The notes under the pieces: model-generated
Database searches by the model: none
What the model saw: only the letters and a program-made list of their open reading frames with translations
What the model was told of the DNA's origin: nothing
Assembly (NCBI GenBank): GCA_947652115.1
Contig: OX393568.1
Span: forward strand, 16,008,354-16,072,353
Source of the DNA: Blastomussa wellsi
Lineage: Eukaryota; Cnidaria; Anthozoa; Scleractinia; Plerogyridae
Direction of reading: 5' to 3'
DNA: 64,000 nucleotides
Made by a program: the position numbers and the translations under genes
Shown here: one piece after another, positions 1-10,539 of the stretch
How the letters are laid out: each line of letters begins with the position of its first letter
Position numbering within the stretch: position 1 is the stretch's first letter

Positions 1-800
1 AGGCCGACACGAAGCGCGGGAAAACAAGCGCGCGATTCATAGATTTGCACCCGACTGGATGAGAAATTGGCGCCACTTTGTTTTTCTCGAATCATTTAAA
101 GTGGTAATGAAAAACCAAAACAAAAGCAGATTACCTTGGACACTGTATTCACTGCGTATTCCGTTCCTTTCAGTACATATTCAGTCTTGTTTTGACACAG
201 GTATATAAACAATAGCCTCCTTTTGGCGCAAAAATGTGCTCGGATATTTGTCCGGGGACATCTGTTCCCGGCGAGAACTGTGGGCTTGGACTTGTCAACG
301 ATGCGCATTTTACAGCTAGAAAAGTTGCCGTTATGCGACGAGTGACTTGGGTCGCATTATTGTTACTTGGCGTATATTTAACAATTATCCTGCGAAATCG
401 CGCGGAATGTCGCCTGATACTTAGCCGACGAGGCCGTAGGCCGAGTTGGCTAAAATCAGACGATATTCCGCAAGATTGAGCAAGAAAATTGTTTCATTAT
501 TCAACAAATCGTCAACAAAGAGCATTTTCAGCTAGAAAAGTTGCCGTTATGCGACGTTTTGCGAGGCTTCTACCGAATTCTCGTTACTTAAACGTATACC
601 GCAGAATATCTGTCAGCTGCAGTTGACGGATATTGAGAGCATAATGACCATATTTGGACAGTTACAATTTGTTGAATAATAACACAGGATATCTGTCAAG
701 TGCAGGTGACGGATAACCATCGCTTCATGACCATTTATGGGCAACGTGACAATTTGTTGAATAATAAAAGACAATATTCATAGGGAACGTGCATTACGCT
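1..800. repeat. Dispersed repeat fragment upstream of dynein exons
   Basis: No convincing exon is seen in this stretch. It contains a repeated motif, 'gctagaaaagttgccgttat', at about 315 and again at about 531, and phrases such as 'attattcaacaaat' that recur in opposite orientation at about 40150-40430. Both places also share a 'ccaactcggcc...cgtcggcc' segment, which reads 'ggccgagttggctaaaatca' at 439-458 here. This is an old dispersed element; its class and true ends are not clear. The 70- and 81-codon open frames here look random. Confidence 0.5.
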
Positions 801-997
801 TCATTGGAACCAACTTTATTTGAGTGTCAACTTTATCTAGCACTGACGTACTAATTGGGGACACTGTAAAGCACAAATGAGTTGTACAAACAGTTCAGTA
901 CCCCTGGGTGAAGGGTGGCGTTGGGAGAGTAAAGCGTTTTTTCCCCATTAAACAACACAACAGCACAAAGCTGAAATGAATATCTGAACATTTTCAG

Positions 998-1979
998 GTG
1001 CTATGCAGAATTTTGCCAGACGCTATAAGATTCCGATCGACCACTTGGGCTTTGAATATGAAGTGATGGACGAGGAACAGGATATGAACAGCAAGCCTGT
1101 AAGTGCATCGATTCATGCCGTCCTTAATTGTTTTTGCACCATACTAGATTCCCTTGTATCAACGTGTTATTGTTTGTTGTTTGTTTGCAGGAGGATGGTG
1201 TGTATGTAAAAGGTCTTTTTATGGAGGGCGCCAGATGGGACAGAGTCAACAAGGTGTGATACTATCTGTTGTCTTTTGATTTGGTTTGTTGTTACCATAG
1301 TTGTTACGTGCTTGCCAAAGACCGGCAAACGGTCAGGGAAAATCAAAATCTTGAAGATCACTTTGAGTCTGGGATATTGACATTTTGAAGAAACATCAGT
1401 GAAAATTGAAATTATAACACCGATGATCTAATACCATTGATTTGGTTTTATCAACTGGGTTGATAATGTCAATTGGCCACCGTAAAGAGATTCAATTGCT
1501 GATGTTTCGAGCGTTAGCCCTTCGTCGGAGCGAATCAAGGAATTGTGGGTCGTGTGTTTTTTTATACACAGAAAGATGGAGCTTCGCTATTGGCTGGTGC
1601 CTGGTAACGTGAAAACAACGGAATAAATTAGTTGAATGAAAAGCGTTCGTTGATACCGTGAGGATTAAGAGTGTCGATTTGAAAAATAAATTTTTGTTCT
1701 AGAGTTTTATGGCTTTCCGTGTTTCCTTGGTGAAGGGAAAGGCCGCAGACTGCCATATGTTGCTTAGAATGATTTGGGAGATTGAAGTGTCTCGCGACCG
1801 GTTTGGATGCATTTTTGTCGTCTTTCTCTACGTCACGAAGGTGTTCTCGGAATCGGTCGCCAAGTCGTCTCCCTGTTTCGCCGATGTATAACTTTTTGCA
1901 AAGAGTGCAAGTTATGCAGTAGATGGTGGCCAATTGACATTATCAACCCAGTTGATAAAACCAAATTATATTGTTATAC

Positions 1980-2024
<45 letters not shown>

Positions 2025-2612
2025 CTAATACCATTGATGTTTGGAAGGACATTCCAGTTAAATGTGATCTCAGCAACTTGCATTTTTTGAAAGCAAAAGC
2101 TGGAGGCCGTTACTATATCTGACATTGTCTATTCATTTATTTTAGACAGTTATCTGAGGCAACCATATGTTCCCTTTGTTGTCCCTTCATTTGTCTTTTG
2201 AATCGATTCCACCATTTACAACCCGGGTTGCCAGAGGCTTCATACGTTGTTTGCGGCTTCGGTCAAGTTTTCCTGTGACCCGCCTATCACACCTTGTTTA
2301 CTTCGCCGCTGTTTCCCCCTTTCAACTTTCCAACAGATTTGAAACATACTTGATTGTTTCAAATTGCACGAATTTGCTGTCTTGCAAATGTTGTAATTAT
2401 TGTTATAACGAGTATCCCTCCCTGTCAAGCTGAGCGGTAAATCAGGGCCTATTTTCTTATCAAATGATCCAACTGACACGAGCTGTTGTACTGTAAGGCG
2501 AGTGGGATACAAGCCTCTTCATTTTAATCTAATGACTATAGTTTTGCTTGTTGTTGTATTGCAGGTTGTTGGTGAATCACTTCCAAAGATACTCTATGAC
2601 ACGGTTCCAATT
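998..2612 (+). CDS. DNAH7-like: Axonemal dynein heavy chain, three C-terminal exons (partial)
   Basis: Exons are 998-1098, 1191-1253 and 2565-2612, each with AG acceptor and GT donor; the last two boundaries are phase 0 and the first exon enters in phase 2. The conceptual peptide reads AMQNFARRYKIPIDHLGFEY, then EDGVYVKGLFMEGARWDR, then GESLPKILYDTVPI. This matches the extreme C-terminal domain of DNAH3/7/12-type inner-arm axonemal dynein heavy chains, the AAA+ motors of cilia and flagella. In the family the next exon begins with a Met-Trp-Leu-Lys-Pro-like motif and ends in a TGHSTNF-type segment. I could not find that exon downstream, so the model is open at its 3' end as well as its 5' end. 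A Penelope-like fragment sits in the second intron. Which DNAH paralogue it is remains uncertain. Confidence 0.85.
1496..1537 (-). ncRNA. Hammerhead-like motif in Penelope terminal repeat
   Basis: On the reverse strand the sequence CCGACGAAGGGCTAACGCTC is followed by GAAAC. The order (CNGANGA core, a GGGC/GCTC stem with TAAC loop, GAAA) is that of a hammerhead core with one mismatch, C for U at the second core position. Hammerhead ribozymes are known in Penelope-like element terminal repeats. A second copy is at 58050-58082. Helix III and the cleavage site are not obvious, so activity is doubtful. Confidence 0.35.
1628..1933 (-). pseudogene. GIY-YIG endonuclease domain of a Penelope-like element
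   Basis: This is an open fragment of about 101 codons whose apparent first Met is internal to the family protein. The Cys-x2-Cys pair (CITCTLC), the YIGETGRR core and the conserved Arg and His of the domain are visible. The frame ends at RFSFN-stop. It lacks the upstream reverse transcriptase domain needed for mobility, so the copy is a dead relic. Confidence 0.8.
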
Positions 2613-2947
2613 GTATCCTTTCACGTCAAACAAGTTCCCGATAGGCGGCGGTGATTTTTAAGTTTCGTGTGAGTGTGTTGTGATCATCGCTGATTTCGAT
2701 GGCCCATGTGCCAAAAGCAACGACGAATACGAGTTATACATAGTTTGTTAATAACCTGAGGGTGCTGGACTTGTAATCCAGAGGTCCCGGTTTCAAATCC
2801 AGTCTCTGCCACTTCCTCAACCAATCAGAATTGATGCCAAAACATGTAGTGCCTCAATCACGCACGTTGTCTCGCACTTCTTGCTGGCTTAATGTATTTG
2901 GTTCGAGTTTTGATTCGCCAAATGGATTTCTTTGGCTTTGGTTTTAA
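2613..2947. other. Non-coding stretch with a tRNA-like fragment
   Basis: No exon is seen. At about 2755-2813 the sequence GTGCTGGACTTGTAATCCAG forms an anticodon-stem-like hairpin, and GGTTTCAAATCC resembles an RNA polymerase III B box. A full cloverleaf cannot be drawn because the 5' arm is missing. This is probably a tRNA-derived SINE fragment or a tRNA relic. Confidence 0.3.
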
Positions 2948-4035
2948 GGCCCAGATCATACGCCACATTTCTGCCGTGTCGAATTCAGTTCAATTAAGTG
3001 CGACTGTCGATTCAGAAGTCGCACTTGCGTCGAACTTAATTCAGAATTGATACTGCCGTGTATGTCGGTCAGCGGAAAAATGTTACAAAGGTTACGTATC
3101 CCACAGACAGCCCAAGCTCACGTTGTGATCACGATCATACTGCATAATAGCTGTCATGGAAAAAATATAAGAGTTTGTATGGGAATAATTTACAACACCT
3201 TTTAGCAAACCGAAATACTGCCAAATCTTAAATAAAATTGACTTACCTTACTTTCACTGTGTTTTTATTCTTGTCTGAACGCTTATTTTGCCGATTCTTG
3301 GCCATTTAGGCGAGTTATCGCTTTCTGGGTTCCCCACTACAAAGAAAAGAACAAGGCTGCACACTCCAGTTCGGAACGCCCGACGAGCCAAGCGAAAAAT
3401 CCCAGCTTAAAATGGTCAAACGGCCTCAAATCCATCGCGAATTCCAAGAAGAGATGTTCTAGTTTCATTTTAACTCAACAGCAACTCAGTCCAGGCTCTG
3501 TCATCGATGCCAAGCGGCCGTTTGCCTTCAAAAATCCAAGGTAAAAAGATCTCCATTGTGCCTGTACACGCTCGTCACGACACACGACCGTTAAAAAAAC
3601 TCCTTGGTAACCCCGCCTCGATAATCGTCCTGAGGGGACCAGTGCAGTAACACAAAACTTGTTGAGAGCAATTGACGGTGTGGTACTCCGGTGAGGTATA
3701 GTTTGTTAATTTCGGTTTGCTAAAAGGTGCTGTAAATTATTCCCATACAAACTCTTATATTTTTGCCATGACAGCTATTTTGCAGTATGATCCTGATCAC
3801 AACGTGAGCTTGGCCTGCCTGTGCGTATCCAATATGGCGGACCAAGATACTCAACGAAGGCTTATTGTATTAGATTCGACACGGCAGAAATTCAACGTTT
3901 GAATCGGTGTCGGATAATGCGACAAAACCAGTCGAACGTGCGACACAAATGCGGCAGCCGATTCAGACGTTGAATTTCTGCCAAATTTAATTCTTTGAAT
4001 TTGACACGGCAGAAATGTGGCGTATGAACTAGGCC
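2948..4035. mobile_element. PIF/Harbinger-like non-autonomous foldback element
   Basis: The ends are inverted repeats: GGCCCAGATCATACGCCACA on the left and its near complement, reading from GGCCTAGTTCATACGCCACA, on the right. They are flanked by TAA at 2945-2947 and 4036-4038. A three-base TWA duplication with GG-initial termini is typical of PIF/Harbinger. The inverted homology extends about 300 bp into each side, including a segment around 'gtttgtatgggaataattta' at 3175 and its complement at about 3740. The middle (about 3240-3690) is unrelated and has no transposase. Confidence 0.75.
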
Positions 4036-5100
4036 TAAGACACTCAAAAAAAAATGCTCTATTGAAGCATTTGCTTCTCTGCCCAACAAGTGGCGTTTTG
4101 TGAAACGTTCTTAACAAGATAAAAGATATGGCTAAAACCAGGGGAAACAGCAGACCTAAAAGAAAACGATGCGTATTCGTGCCCAGGTATTTACTTGCGC
4201 TATCGAATTGTGATCCATAATATTGCTCTATTTTTTATATGTTGTTTCAGGATTGTTTATATCAGCAACAACATAATTTGTCAGTCCACATACGCCCAGG
4301 CTAGTACTCTCAACAAATAGGGGACACTCCACAACTAAACATAAAATGATTCTAAAAATTGACGACAACCCTATCTAATTAATTTAAAACTTAAATATGA
4401 CTATTTACAATAATGTTAAAAACATTAAAACTAGAGTGTAACTATTAACAATAATCTGCCCTACTTAAGTATTTCAAGTGGCACAGAAAGAAAGTACAAA
4501 GTACAGGTACAGGAAGAACTTTCACGCCTGCTTATATACATGGACCGTAAGATTTCGTCAATTGGCTAGAAATGGCCGCCGAAAAGGGAAAACTTGGAAT
4601 TTAATGCCGAAAAAGCCCCATGTAACAGTAACGGGAAGCCGAGAATTCAATCGCTAACAAATAATACCTGCAAGTAGAAGGAATTGCTGCAGCTGGATAA
4701 TAAAAGCTTGGTCCAAAACAACCTTCTGAGTTGCACCATGGTAATGCAATGCATAATGGCCGCTGATTTATGCACATATAAATTGGCCCTTTTAACCTCA
4801 TTTTGAGTAAAAATTCTTTTGAATTGTGCTCATTCTATCGAGGTAAGAAGGGCCACTTAACAGGCATATAAAAGAATAATTATTTTAATGTTCCCCGAAT
4901 TAACTTCCTCACAGTAATGTTAATAATGTATTCCTTTTTGTTTAGTTTACAAAACCAGTGCTCGCCGAGGGGTTCTTTCTACAACGGGTCACTCGACCAA
5001 TTACGTACTTTCCATTAATCTACCGTCCAAGAGACCAGAGAATCACTGGGTTGTGCGGGGAGTAGCCATGCTGTGTCAACTGGACGACTAAGCAATGCCC
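4036..5100. other. Intergenic, no feature recognised
   Basis: AT-rich DNA with short random open frames on both strands and no splice-consistent coding blocks. A short stretch near 4300-4335 superficially recalls the dynein C-terminal TGHST motif but is broken by stops and is not annotated. Confidence 0.4.
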
Positions 5101-5520
5101 CTCCAATATCAGTCTGATACCAGGCAAATGGTGGTCCAATAGTAGTTCACTAGGCTAATGTTAGCCCAATGCTAGGGCAATGCCACTACATTGATAGTTC
5201 AATGCAAGACTACTGGTAGATCTGTAGTGGCCAAATTTTAGCCCAGTACTGGGTTAGGTAGATCAGTACTGGGACAATAGAGCCCAGTGCTAGGCCAATG
5301 CTGCTTCACTGATAGTGCAATGCTTGCCCAGTCCAATGGTAGATCAATATTGGGCCAATTCTAGCCCTGTACTGACAGATCAATGCTAGTCCAATGCTGG
5401 GCTTTACTAAGAGTAATGCTAGACTGTTGCAGTACTAGGCTAGTCCTAGCTCATTAGTCCGGCCAATGTCGGACCAGTAATAGTGCAATGATGTTACAAT
5501 GGTAGGCCAATGTCGGGCCG
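5100..5520. repeat. Degenerate minisatellite of about 20 bp
   Basis: Variants of 'ccaatgctaggccaatgct' and 'agtactgggccaat' recur with irregular spacing over about 400 bp. The units are strongly diverged, so this is an old tandem array. No coding potential is seen. Confidence 0.6.
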
Positions 5521-7091
5521 TATAGATTACTCGATATATGTGTAGCACACCAAATCTGAAACGATTTTTCTACACTAGTGTCTACTTTTTATCATCTTTG
5601 AAATGATTTGAAACTGATTCATAAATTTTGTTATTTACTGGGATCATTAGAAATATTTGGACATCAGTAATCAGAATTTATATGTTTGTATTAAAGACCT
5701 AACGAATATGAAACAAAGCGGCCAAATTTGAAGTTAAGTTAAATTTCAGTGGCTGGTTTAATTTACAGCCGCATTTTGTTACAGGAGAACCTTAGTGTTT
5801 GGAATACCAGCATACGTCCGCTGACGTTTGTAGGTCGGACGTTTACTTGGCCGGTACCAGCTATCAAACTGATCGAGGGTGCTGACCACTAATGAGATGC
5901 AAGCTCCTTATAATACGCTTCACAAAGTGTCCTCAGTGATAAAAGTTCACTTAAAACACGCATAATGCTGTAAAGATGAAGTATTACGAAAATGGAAAAT
6001 AACCCAGTCAAATACGAAGTAGTAACTGAACAATACTTGCGTTCAGTACTGGACAGTGTAGAGTCAGGCAGAAAAAGGTGTTTTTCTAGTTCATGGTTCG
6101 CAAAGCTCGCTGTGCTTGGTCTGTACAACATGGCATCGAATGTTATATTTCCCCATACAGATAGTCTTGGACGTCAGCGGACGTAACGCCAATCAGTTAG
6201 TAAGTGCGTATAACTTATCATGCAGTTGGCAAACGTCAAAGTTTCTGGTTTGTTTTCTGTTGGATATCCAAACTTTGAGTCATTCAAAGAACAAAACACA
6301 CTTAGTTTTTGTTGCCCTTTTTAACTGCAGCTCAAATAATTTGAACACGAACGCCATAACGGAGGAAAGCACGCTTTTGTGTTCTACTTTTTGAGTAGTC
6401 CAGCACCTCATATGAACATATTTTTTCATTCGTTCTCCTTAACAATAGACTTCTTTGTTATCAGGGCTAGAGGCTTTGTTTAGGAGTGTTCTCTATTGTT
6501 TCAACGCCCAATGGTATTGCCGCTTCAATGAGGTGCTGCTTGTCCCTACTTTTTAAAGGGCTTCTCTGTTTCGCTAGCTAGAAATAAATGGAAACTCTGT
6601 CAGCCGATTTCAACATGGTTTCTTTTAAGACTGAAAATATGGCTTCTCACAGTTCAAATCTCGCAAAAGAGTTTTTTTTTTGTTACGCTCATATGAAGTA
6701 ACGTATTTATCAACTGAACAATTTCAAATACGTATTAGACTGAGATCCAATCACTTAATTAAACAACAATCAGTCTGCAAAAGAAATAATTTATGACATT
6801 ATGAATGCATGTATATATTTATGATTCAAATGACATCTATGAACAATATTCGATTAGCAAAGAAGAATAAACAAATTGAATTTCTTATCACATACCTTTC
6901 CGCGGGGGTGGTAGAGGGTATTTTATTGAACCGAAAAGTGACAGTGTGTAAAAATGTAAAATGAATTGCATTTATTTCATTCCTGTGAAACACAATCTTC
7001 GAAACAGCCTGGAAGGATTTTTACCATAGCAACTATCCATACAACGATAATCAAGCTTTAGCTTCTCTGTGAACTGAAATTCTGACACGTA
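5521..7091. other. Intergenic, no supported gene
   Basis: AT-rich sequence. A 12-bp motif CGTCCGCTGACG at about 5816 has its complement near 6171, suggesting a decayed inverted-repeat element spanning roughly 5800-6190. The open frames of 60-92 codons have no recognisable similarity. Confidence 0.35.
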
Positions 7092-7448
7092 GGTTGTTTA
7101 CCATTTGCCAAAAAAATCCGGAAATTCCGGATGGAATGTAAGTGGAAAGACTAATTTTGTCTCCCAGAACGGAAATTTTCTCGGGAAAATGGGGTTTCTT
7201 GAAAGGTAGTCCAAAATTCCCAAACGGAATTTCCGAACGGAAAATGTGCTTACCATTTGCCATTCGCCACAAGTTCCAGGCCCTACGCCAATATGTCAAA
7301 CCAGGAGCCCTTGGCTTTCTCGGTAAGTTGGGTCTGTTTTGTAAATGGAACACACCATTTCCAAACGGAAATTTCCATTGGGGACTTTTGCTTTCCATTT
7401 GCACAAACCTTCGACCAACCGGTTTCCCCGTGTAAATGGTTAACAACC
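7092..7448. mobile_element. MITE family A, longer copy
   Basis: The termini GGTTGTTTACCATTT and AAATGGTTAACAACC are inverted repeats. The interior shares nearly all of its first 230 bp with the copy at 32114-32363, which lacks about 110 bp before the right end. Target duplication is not clear. Open frames on both strands are by-products of repeated 'ccaaacggaaattt'-type palindromic motifs. Confidence 0.65.
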
Positions 7449-8540
7449 ATAATTACGTAAACACCGACTGCATGACACGTGATTTTTCTTGGCACATGAT
7501 CTTGACCGTCACCCAACCCTTTTACCACCCTCCACTACTATAAATAATGTTTTTAGTGATATTAAAATCACTTATAAAAGTTGATCATGTTGTTTGTATG
7601 GTCTGCTGTGTCGCTGGAAGTGCAAATATATTTTATTCCATCGTGTTACGCAATAGTGAGCATGCGCAGTGTTCTGCGTTTGGTATTTAATGCACGTGCT
7701 CAGAATCGAAGTGACGTTCGTTTCGCCGTATTTTTAAGAGGCCATAGTGGGATTCTGGGGAGGGGGATTGAGTGGGAGGGGTTGCGAATAAAGCCACTAC
7801 GCACTTGAAGACAAACCAAACCATCTTCTCCACGACACTGGAAAAAAATACCCGGCTAATTTGTAGGTGATTCAATTCGATTTAAATTCAAGTGCCCATT
7901 CCCTTCCCTTCCGTTCAAACATGCCAATCACGGACTATCACATGGTATATCTTGAAACCAAGACTGTTCCTTGAACCCATCGTCTTATTTAGGATTATCT
8001 TTGCCACCATTAAACTTCACATTACTCCTACGAATGCGGCCAGAATTTCAGTGCAAACAAAAAATATTTAGAATATTTTCTAATGGAAAGTGATCGGGTG
8101 ACATAATACCACCCGCGGGTGGTTACTTCGTCCCCTGGTGCACGGTTCGCTTGGCTTTGTGGGATTGATGCAACCAAGAAATAGTTTTAAAAATACTGAG
8201 GGGAAATCTTTTTCTATTTACTTAAAAACTTTTCTGTGAAGTAAATGTATAAAATTAATAAAAATAAATAATTTGTCACTAGCGGCAGGTGGGTACTTTT
8301 CCTTGAACATGAAACCAAGTTAAAATATTGCTAAAATTTGACGGAATGTAGCATTTTTGCATAGTTATGATGTTTTAGCAGCTATTAACATACACTTGTC
8401 TTGAAGTTCTAAAAGCATATCGGACAAAAAGTTACTAGCCAAAAAAACCAAGACAAGCATAGATGGGAAGGTTGTAAAATGTAGCCAGTTGCTCTAAATT
8501 CTGGAATGAACTCGGTATAAAACACTACTGATAAAATTCT
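7449..8540. other. 3' flank of sulfotransferase gene 1, no feature recognised
   Basis: No coding exon is supported. AT-rich sequence follows the stop codon at 8541. On the reverse strand several A-rich stretches could hold a polyadenylation signal, but no single site stands out. Confidence 0.3.
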
Positions 8541-9398
8541 TTACAATTTGTTCTTAATTAAGTTGTCAACTACCATCTGTATCGACCCTGGGTAGGTATA
8601 ACCAAACAACTCAAAGTCTCTCTTGTAAATATCCCAGAGTTGTCTTGTCCTAAGTAGTGACAGCGTAGAATAGTAATTCTTCATTAAAGCGCTGGTGTTA
8701 GTTGGTCGCCATTCTGGAAAGATCACCTTGTCCTCTAACTTAGTCTTTTTTAAGATGAACAGTGCATCATCTACCAGTGTTTCGTAATGGCCGATATAAT
8801 CAAACTGTATGTGGCATGGGTGGCATAACTTGTGCTGTTCACGCCAGTGCTCTTGAAATAAGCCGCCCTCTCTCCAGCGAAGAACCAGATAAGTGGCAAA
8901 TTGTTCAAAGGTTGTGTTATCAGTATCAACATCGATATCAAACCCGCCATGCTTGGCCAAAACGTCTCTTATTGCCTTATGGTAATCTTTCCAATAATCC
9001 TGCCCTCGCTTGAACTTTCCCCAGAAACAGTCTCTGTATGCAGATAAGAGTCGCTCAAACGGTTCTCTTACGAACGTGAATTTTTTGTAGGTCTTGAGAA
9101 TTTTTCTTTGGTCTTCTGCGCTATAATTTCTAAGAAAGTTTAGTTTGTCCTTCGTGTTCTTGTGAACGCCATTTGTTATGTTGAAGCCCTCCAAGTTTGC
9201 CAGTATTTGCTTCCAAACTGTACAGGCCACCTTAGGAACTGAACAGTACACAAGTTTGTACTTCTCCAATACAATAAAATTCGACAAATCGAGGTCTTCA
9301 CCTGAATCTTTTTCATATTTAGCACAATAACCTTTTATCTTTTTTGTTGCTTCCCTTTGCTTGGAACCCATTTCAATTAAGAATTTATCTTGGATTAC
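8541..9398 (-). CDS. Carbohydrate sulfotransferase (HNK-1 family), gene 1, catalytic exon
   Basis: This terminal exon encodes 285 residues plus stop. The start boundary is set by a TTTATTGCAG acceptor, entering in phase 0. Joined to the exon at 17418-17552 it makes a 330-residue type II Golgi membrane enzyme of the Sulfotransfer_2 family (CHST8-14-like), which moves sulfate from PAPS to a glycan. The 5'-phosphosulfate-binding loop is visible as SVPKVACTVWK (about residue 98), and the 3'-phosphate-binding motif as FVREPFERLLSAYRD (about residue 154). The family-typical C-terminal GHYETL and ELFGYTYP are present. No frameshift is seen. The acceptor sugar cannot be told from sequence. Gene 2 at 40473-41336 is a close paralogue. 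Confidence 0.92.
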   Translation of the reverse strand, partial: VIQDKFLIEMGSKQREATKKIKGYCAKYEKDSGEDLDLSNFIVLEKYKLVYCSVPKVACTVWKQILANLEGFNITNGVHKNTKDKLNFLRNYSAEDQRKILKTYKKFTFVREPFERLLSAYRDCFWGKFKRGQDYWKDYHKAIRDVLAKHGGFDIDVDTDNTTFEQFATYLVLRWREGGLFQEHWREQHKLCHPCHIQFDYIGHYETLVDDALFILKKTKLEDKVIFPEWRPTNTSALMKNYYSTLSLLRTRQLWDIYKRDFELFGYTYPGSIQMVVDNLIKNKL

Positions 9399-10031
9399 CT
9401 GCAATAAATGTAAAATAAATCTAAAATTGCTCAATTAACGGAATGCCTGCGTGTAGGACTGAGAAAATAGTAGACGACTGCATACAGGCTAATGAGCCCT
9501 TGGCTTAGAGCAGAGATGTTTCCAAGCAACAGAAAGCTGCTAAACAAACTGTATCCGCCCCCGGCTCGTACGCCCATGATCATTATCAGACTGAAACCTG
9601 GAATTAGTGTTCTTATATGCGGGTGATACTGGCCAGGATTTAAGAACCTTTGCAGCACACACCTATCCTAACTTTACGGGAGTGTGTCCCCCGAGGTAAC
9701 ATCCTGGGTCCTGACGCTTGAACTTACTGGCCGCGAGATATGAGACCAATGCATTTGATACCGCTCCCTTTTGATTGTCATGGCATAGATGGAATGTTAA
9801 ACGAAACCGTGGAATTTGAAAAAAAACTTACAGTAAACTGATCATTTGTTCATCTTATACATGTGACCAACGTGCTCTGCAAAATCTGCTTATTATTTTC
9901 AAGACTATTCCATAGTTTCTCTGTCGAACACCAAAAAGAAACGAGGATGTTGAAAACTGGAAATGAATAAGCCGGATTTCAAACAACGAACATATCTTTT
10001 TTACAATTTGTCAACTGGTGACCTCGCGGCC
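9399..10031. other. Intron of sulfotransferase gene 1, left part
   Basis: Unremarkable intron sequence between the catalytic exon and the palindromic element. It ends with CGGCC (10027-10031), which recurs at 16637-16641 and is the candidate target duplication of the element. Confidence 0.6.
10027..10031. repeat. Candidate 5-bp target site duplication, left copy
   Basis: CGGCC directly abuts the left end of the palindromic element. The same five bases, in the same orientation, directly abut the right end at 16637-16641. Confidence 0.6.
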
Positions 10032-10192
10032 AGTAGTAATCCCGGCGTATAATGAATACCGCCTGGTCGCACAAAGTTGTTGCTTAACCCAAGTGAAACA
10101 AGCTCGCTTTTTGCTCGCTTCTTTCACTTGGGTTAATTAAGCAAAAACTTTGTGCTCCGAGGTTGTATTCATTATACGCCGGGATTACTACT
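10032..10192. repeat. Left terminal hairpin of the palindromic element
   Basis: The outer 28 bases, beginning AGTAGTAATCCCGGCGTATA, are exactly complementary to the last 28 of this block. Inside lies a mismatched bubble (CGCCTGGTCG against the complement of CTCCGAGGTTG), then further pairing through CACAAAGTT, GCTTAA and CCCAAGTGAAA, closing at a 'gctcgctttttgctcgc' tip. The right terminus carries the same block in inverted orientation. Confidence 0.85.
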
Positions 10193-10242
10193 CCCACTGT
10201 CAGGTTCGAGTCGCTCAACAGTTGTGACTTCGCCTTTTGCTG

Positions 10243-10422
10243 ATGTCAACCAGTTATAGATTTGCATACTTATTGTTAAAGCGCGCAATGGTTCGAGGAG
10301 AAAACACGTGCAACCTTTCCGAGTCAATTCAAAAACTACCTCCTGAGCACCGGGAGCGAATTTGTAAGGAATACATCGCAATCAAAGTCAAGGAGCGATT
10401 GGACGACGAATACTACGAGTAA
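10243..10422 (+). pseudogene. Small element-encoded protein, internally deleted copy
   Basis: This encodes 59 residues, starting MSTSYRFAYLL and containing MVRGENTCNLSESIQKLPPE before ending DDEYYE. It matches the gene at 16042-16425 at both ends but lacks 204 bp (68 codons), including both Cys-x2-Cys pairs. The deletion endpoints share CGATTGG, so it probably arose by recombination between short direct repeats; the frame is kept. An AATAAA sequence overlaps the stop codon. The product is unlikely to fold like the long form. Confidence 0.65.
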
Positions 10423-10539
10423 TAAAAAACCTTTGAATGCGGCGGCTTCTTCGCAAACAAGAAAAGGCTTTGGAGAGCGCCTTTTTTTCTGCAACCAAAT
10501 TTTCGGCACCTTTTTCTTACCACAAGCCAGCCACTTTTG

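Larger units (their letters stand above)
1442..2023 (-). mobile_element. Penelope-like retroelement, 5'-truncated copy with GIY-YIG domain
   Basis: The reverse strand at 1628-1933 encodes about 100 residues containing CTLCKKLYIGETGRRLGDRF and REHLRDVEKDD, the GIY-YIG endonuclease domain that forms the C terminus of Penelope-like element proteins. The reverse transcriptase part is missing. Both ends carry the same terminal sequence (GGTTTTATCAACTGGGTTGA) in opposite orientation. Flanking direct repeats of about 11-15 bp ending in ATACCATTGAT lie at about 1427-1441 and 2024-2038. It is inserted in the dynein intron, antisense to the gene. Confidence 0.85.

Noticed and set aside
4300..4360. Possible last dynein exon ('ctctcaacaaataggggaca' recalls LSTTGHST)
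   Set aside because: One codon too many, stops nearby, no good acceptor, and the rest of the exon is not recognisable.
7051..7446. 131-codon reverse frame in MITE A
   Set aside because: Lies within a non-autonomous repeat with no similarity; the shorter copy at 32114 interrupts it.
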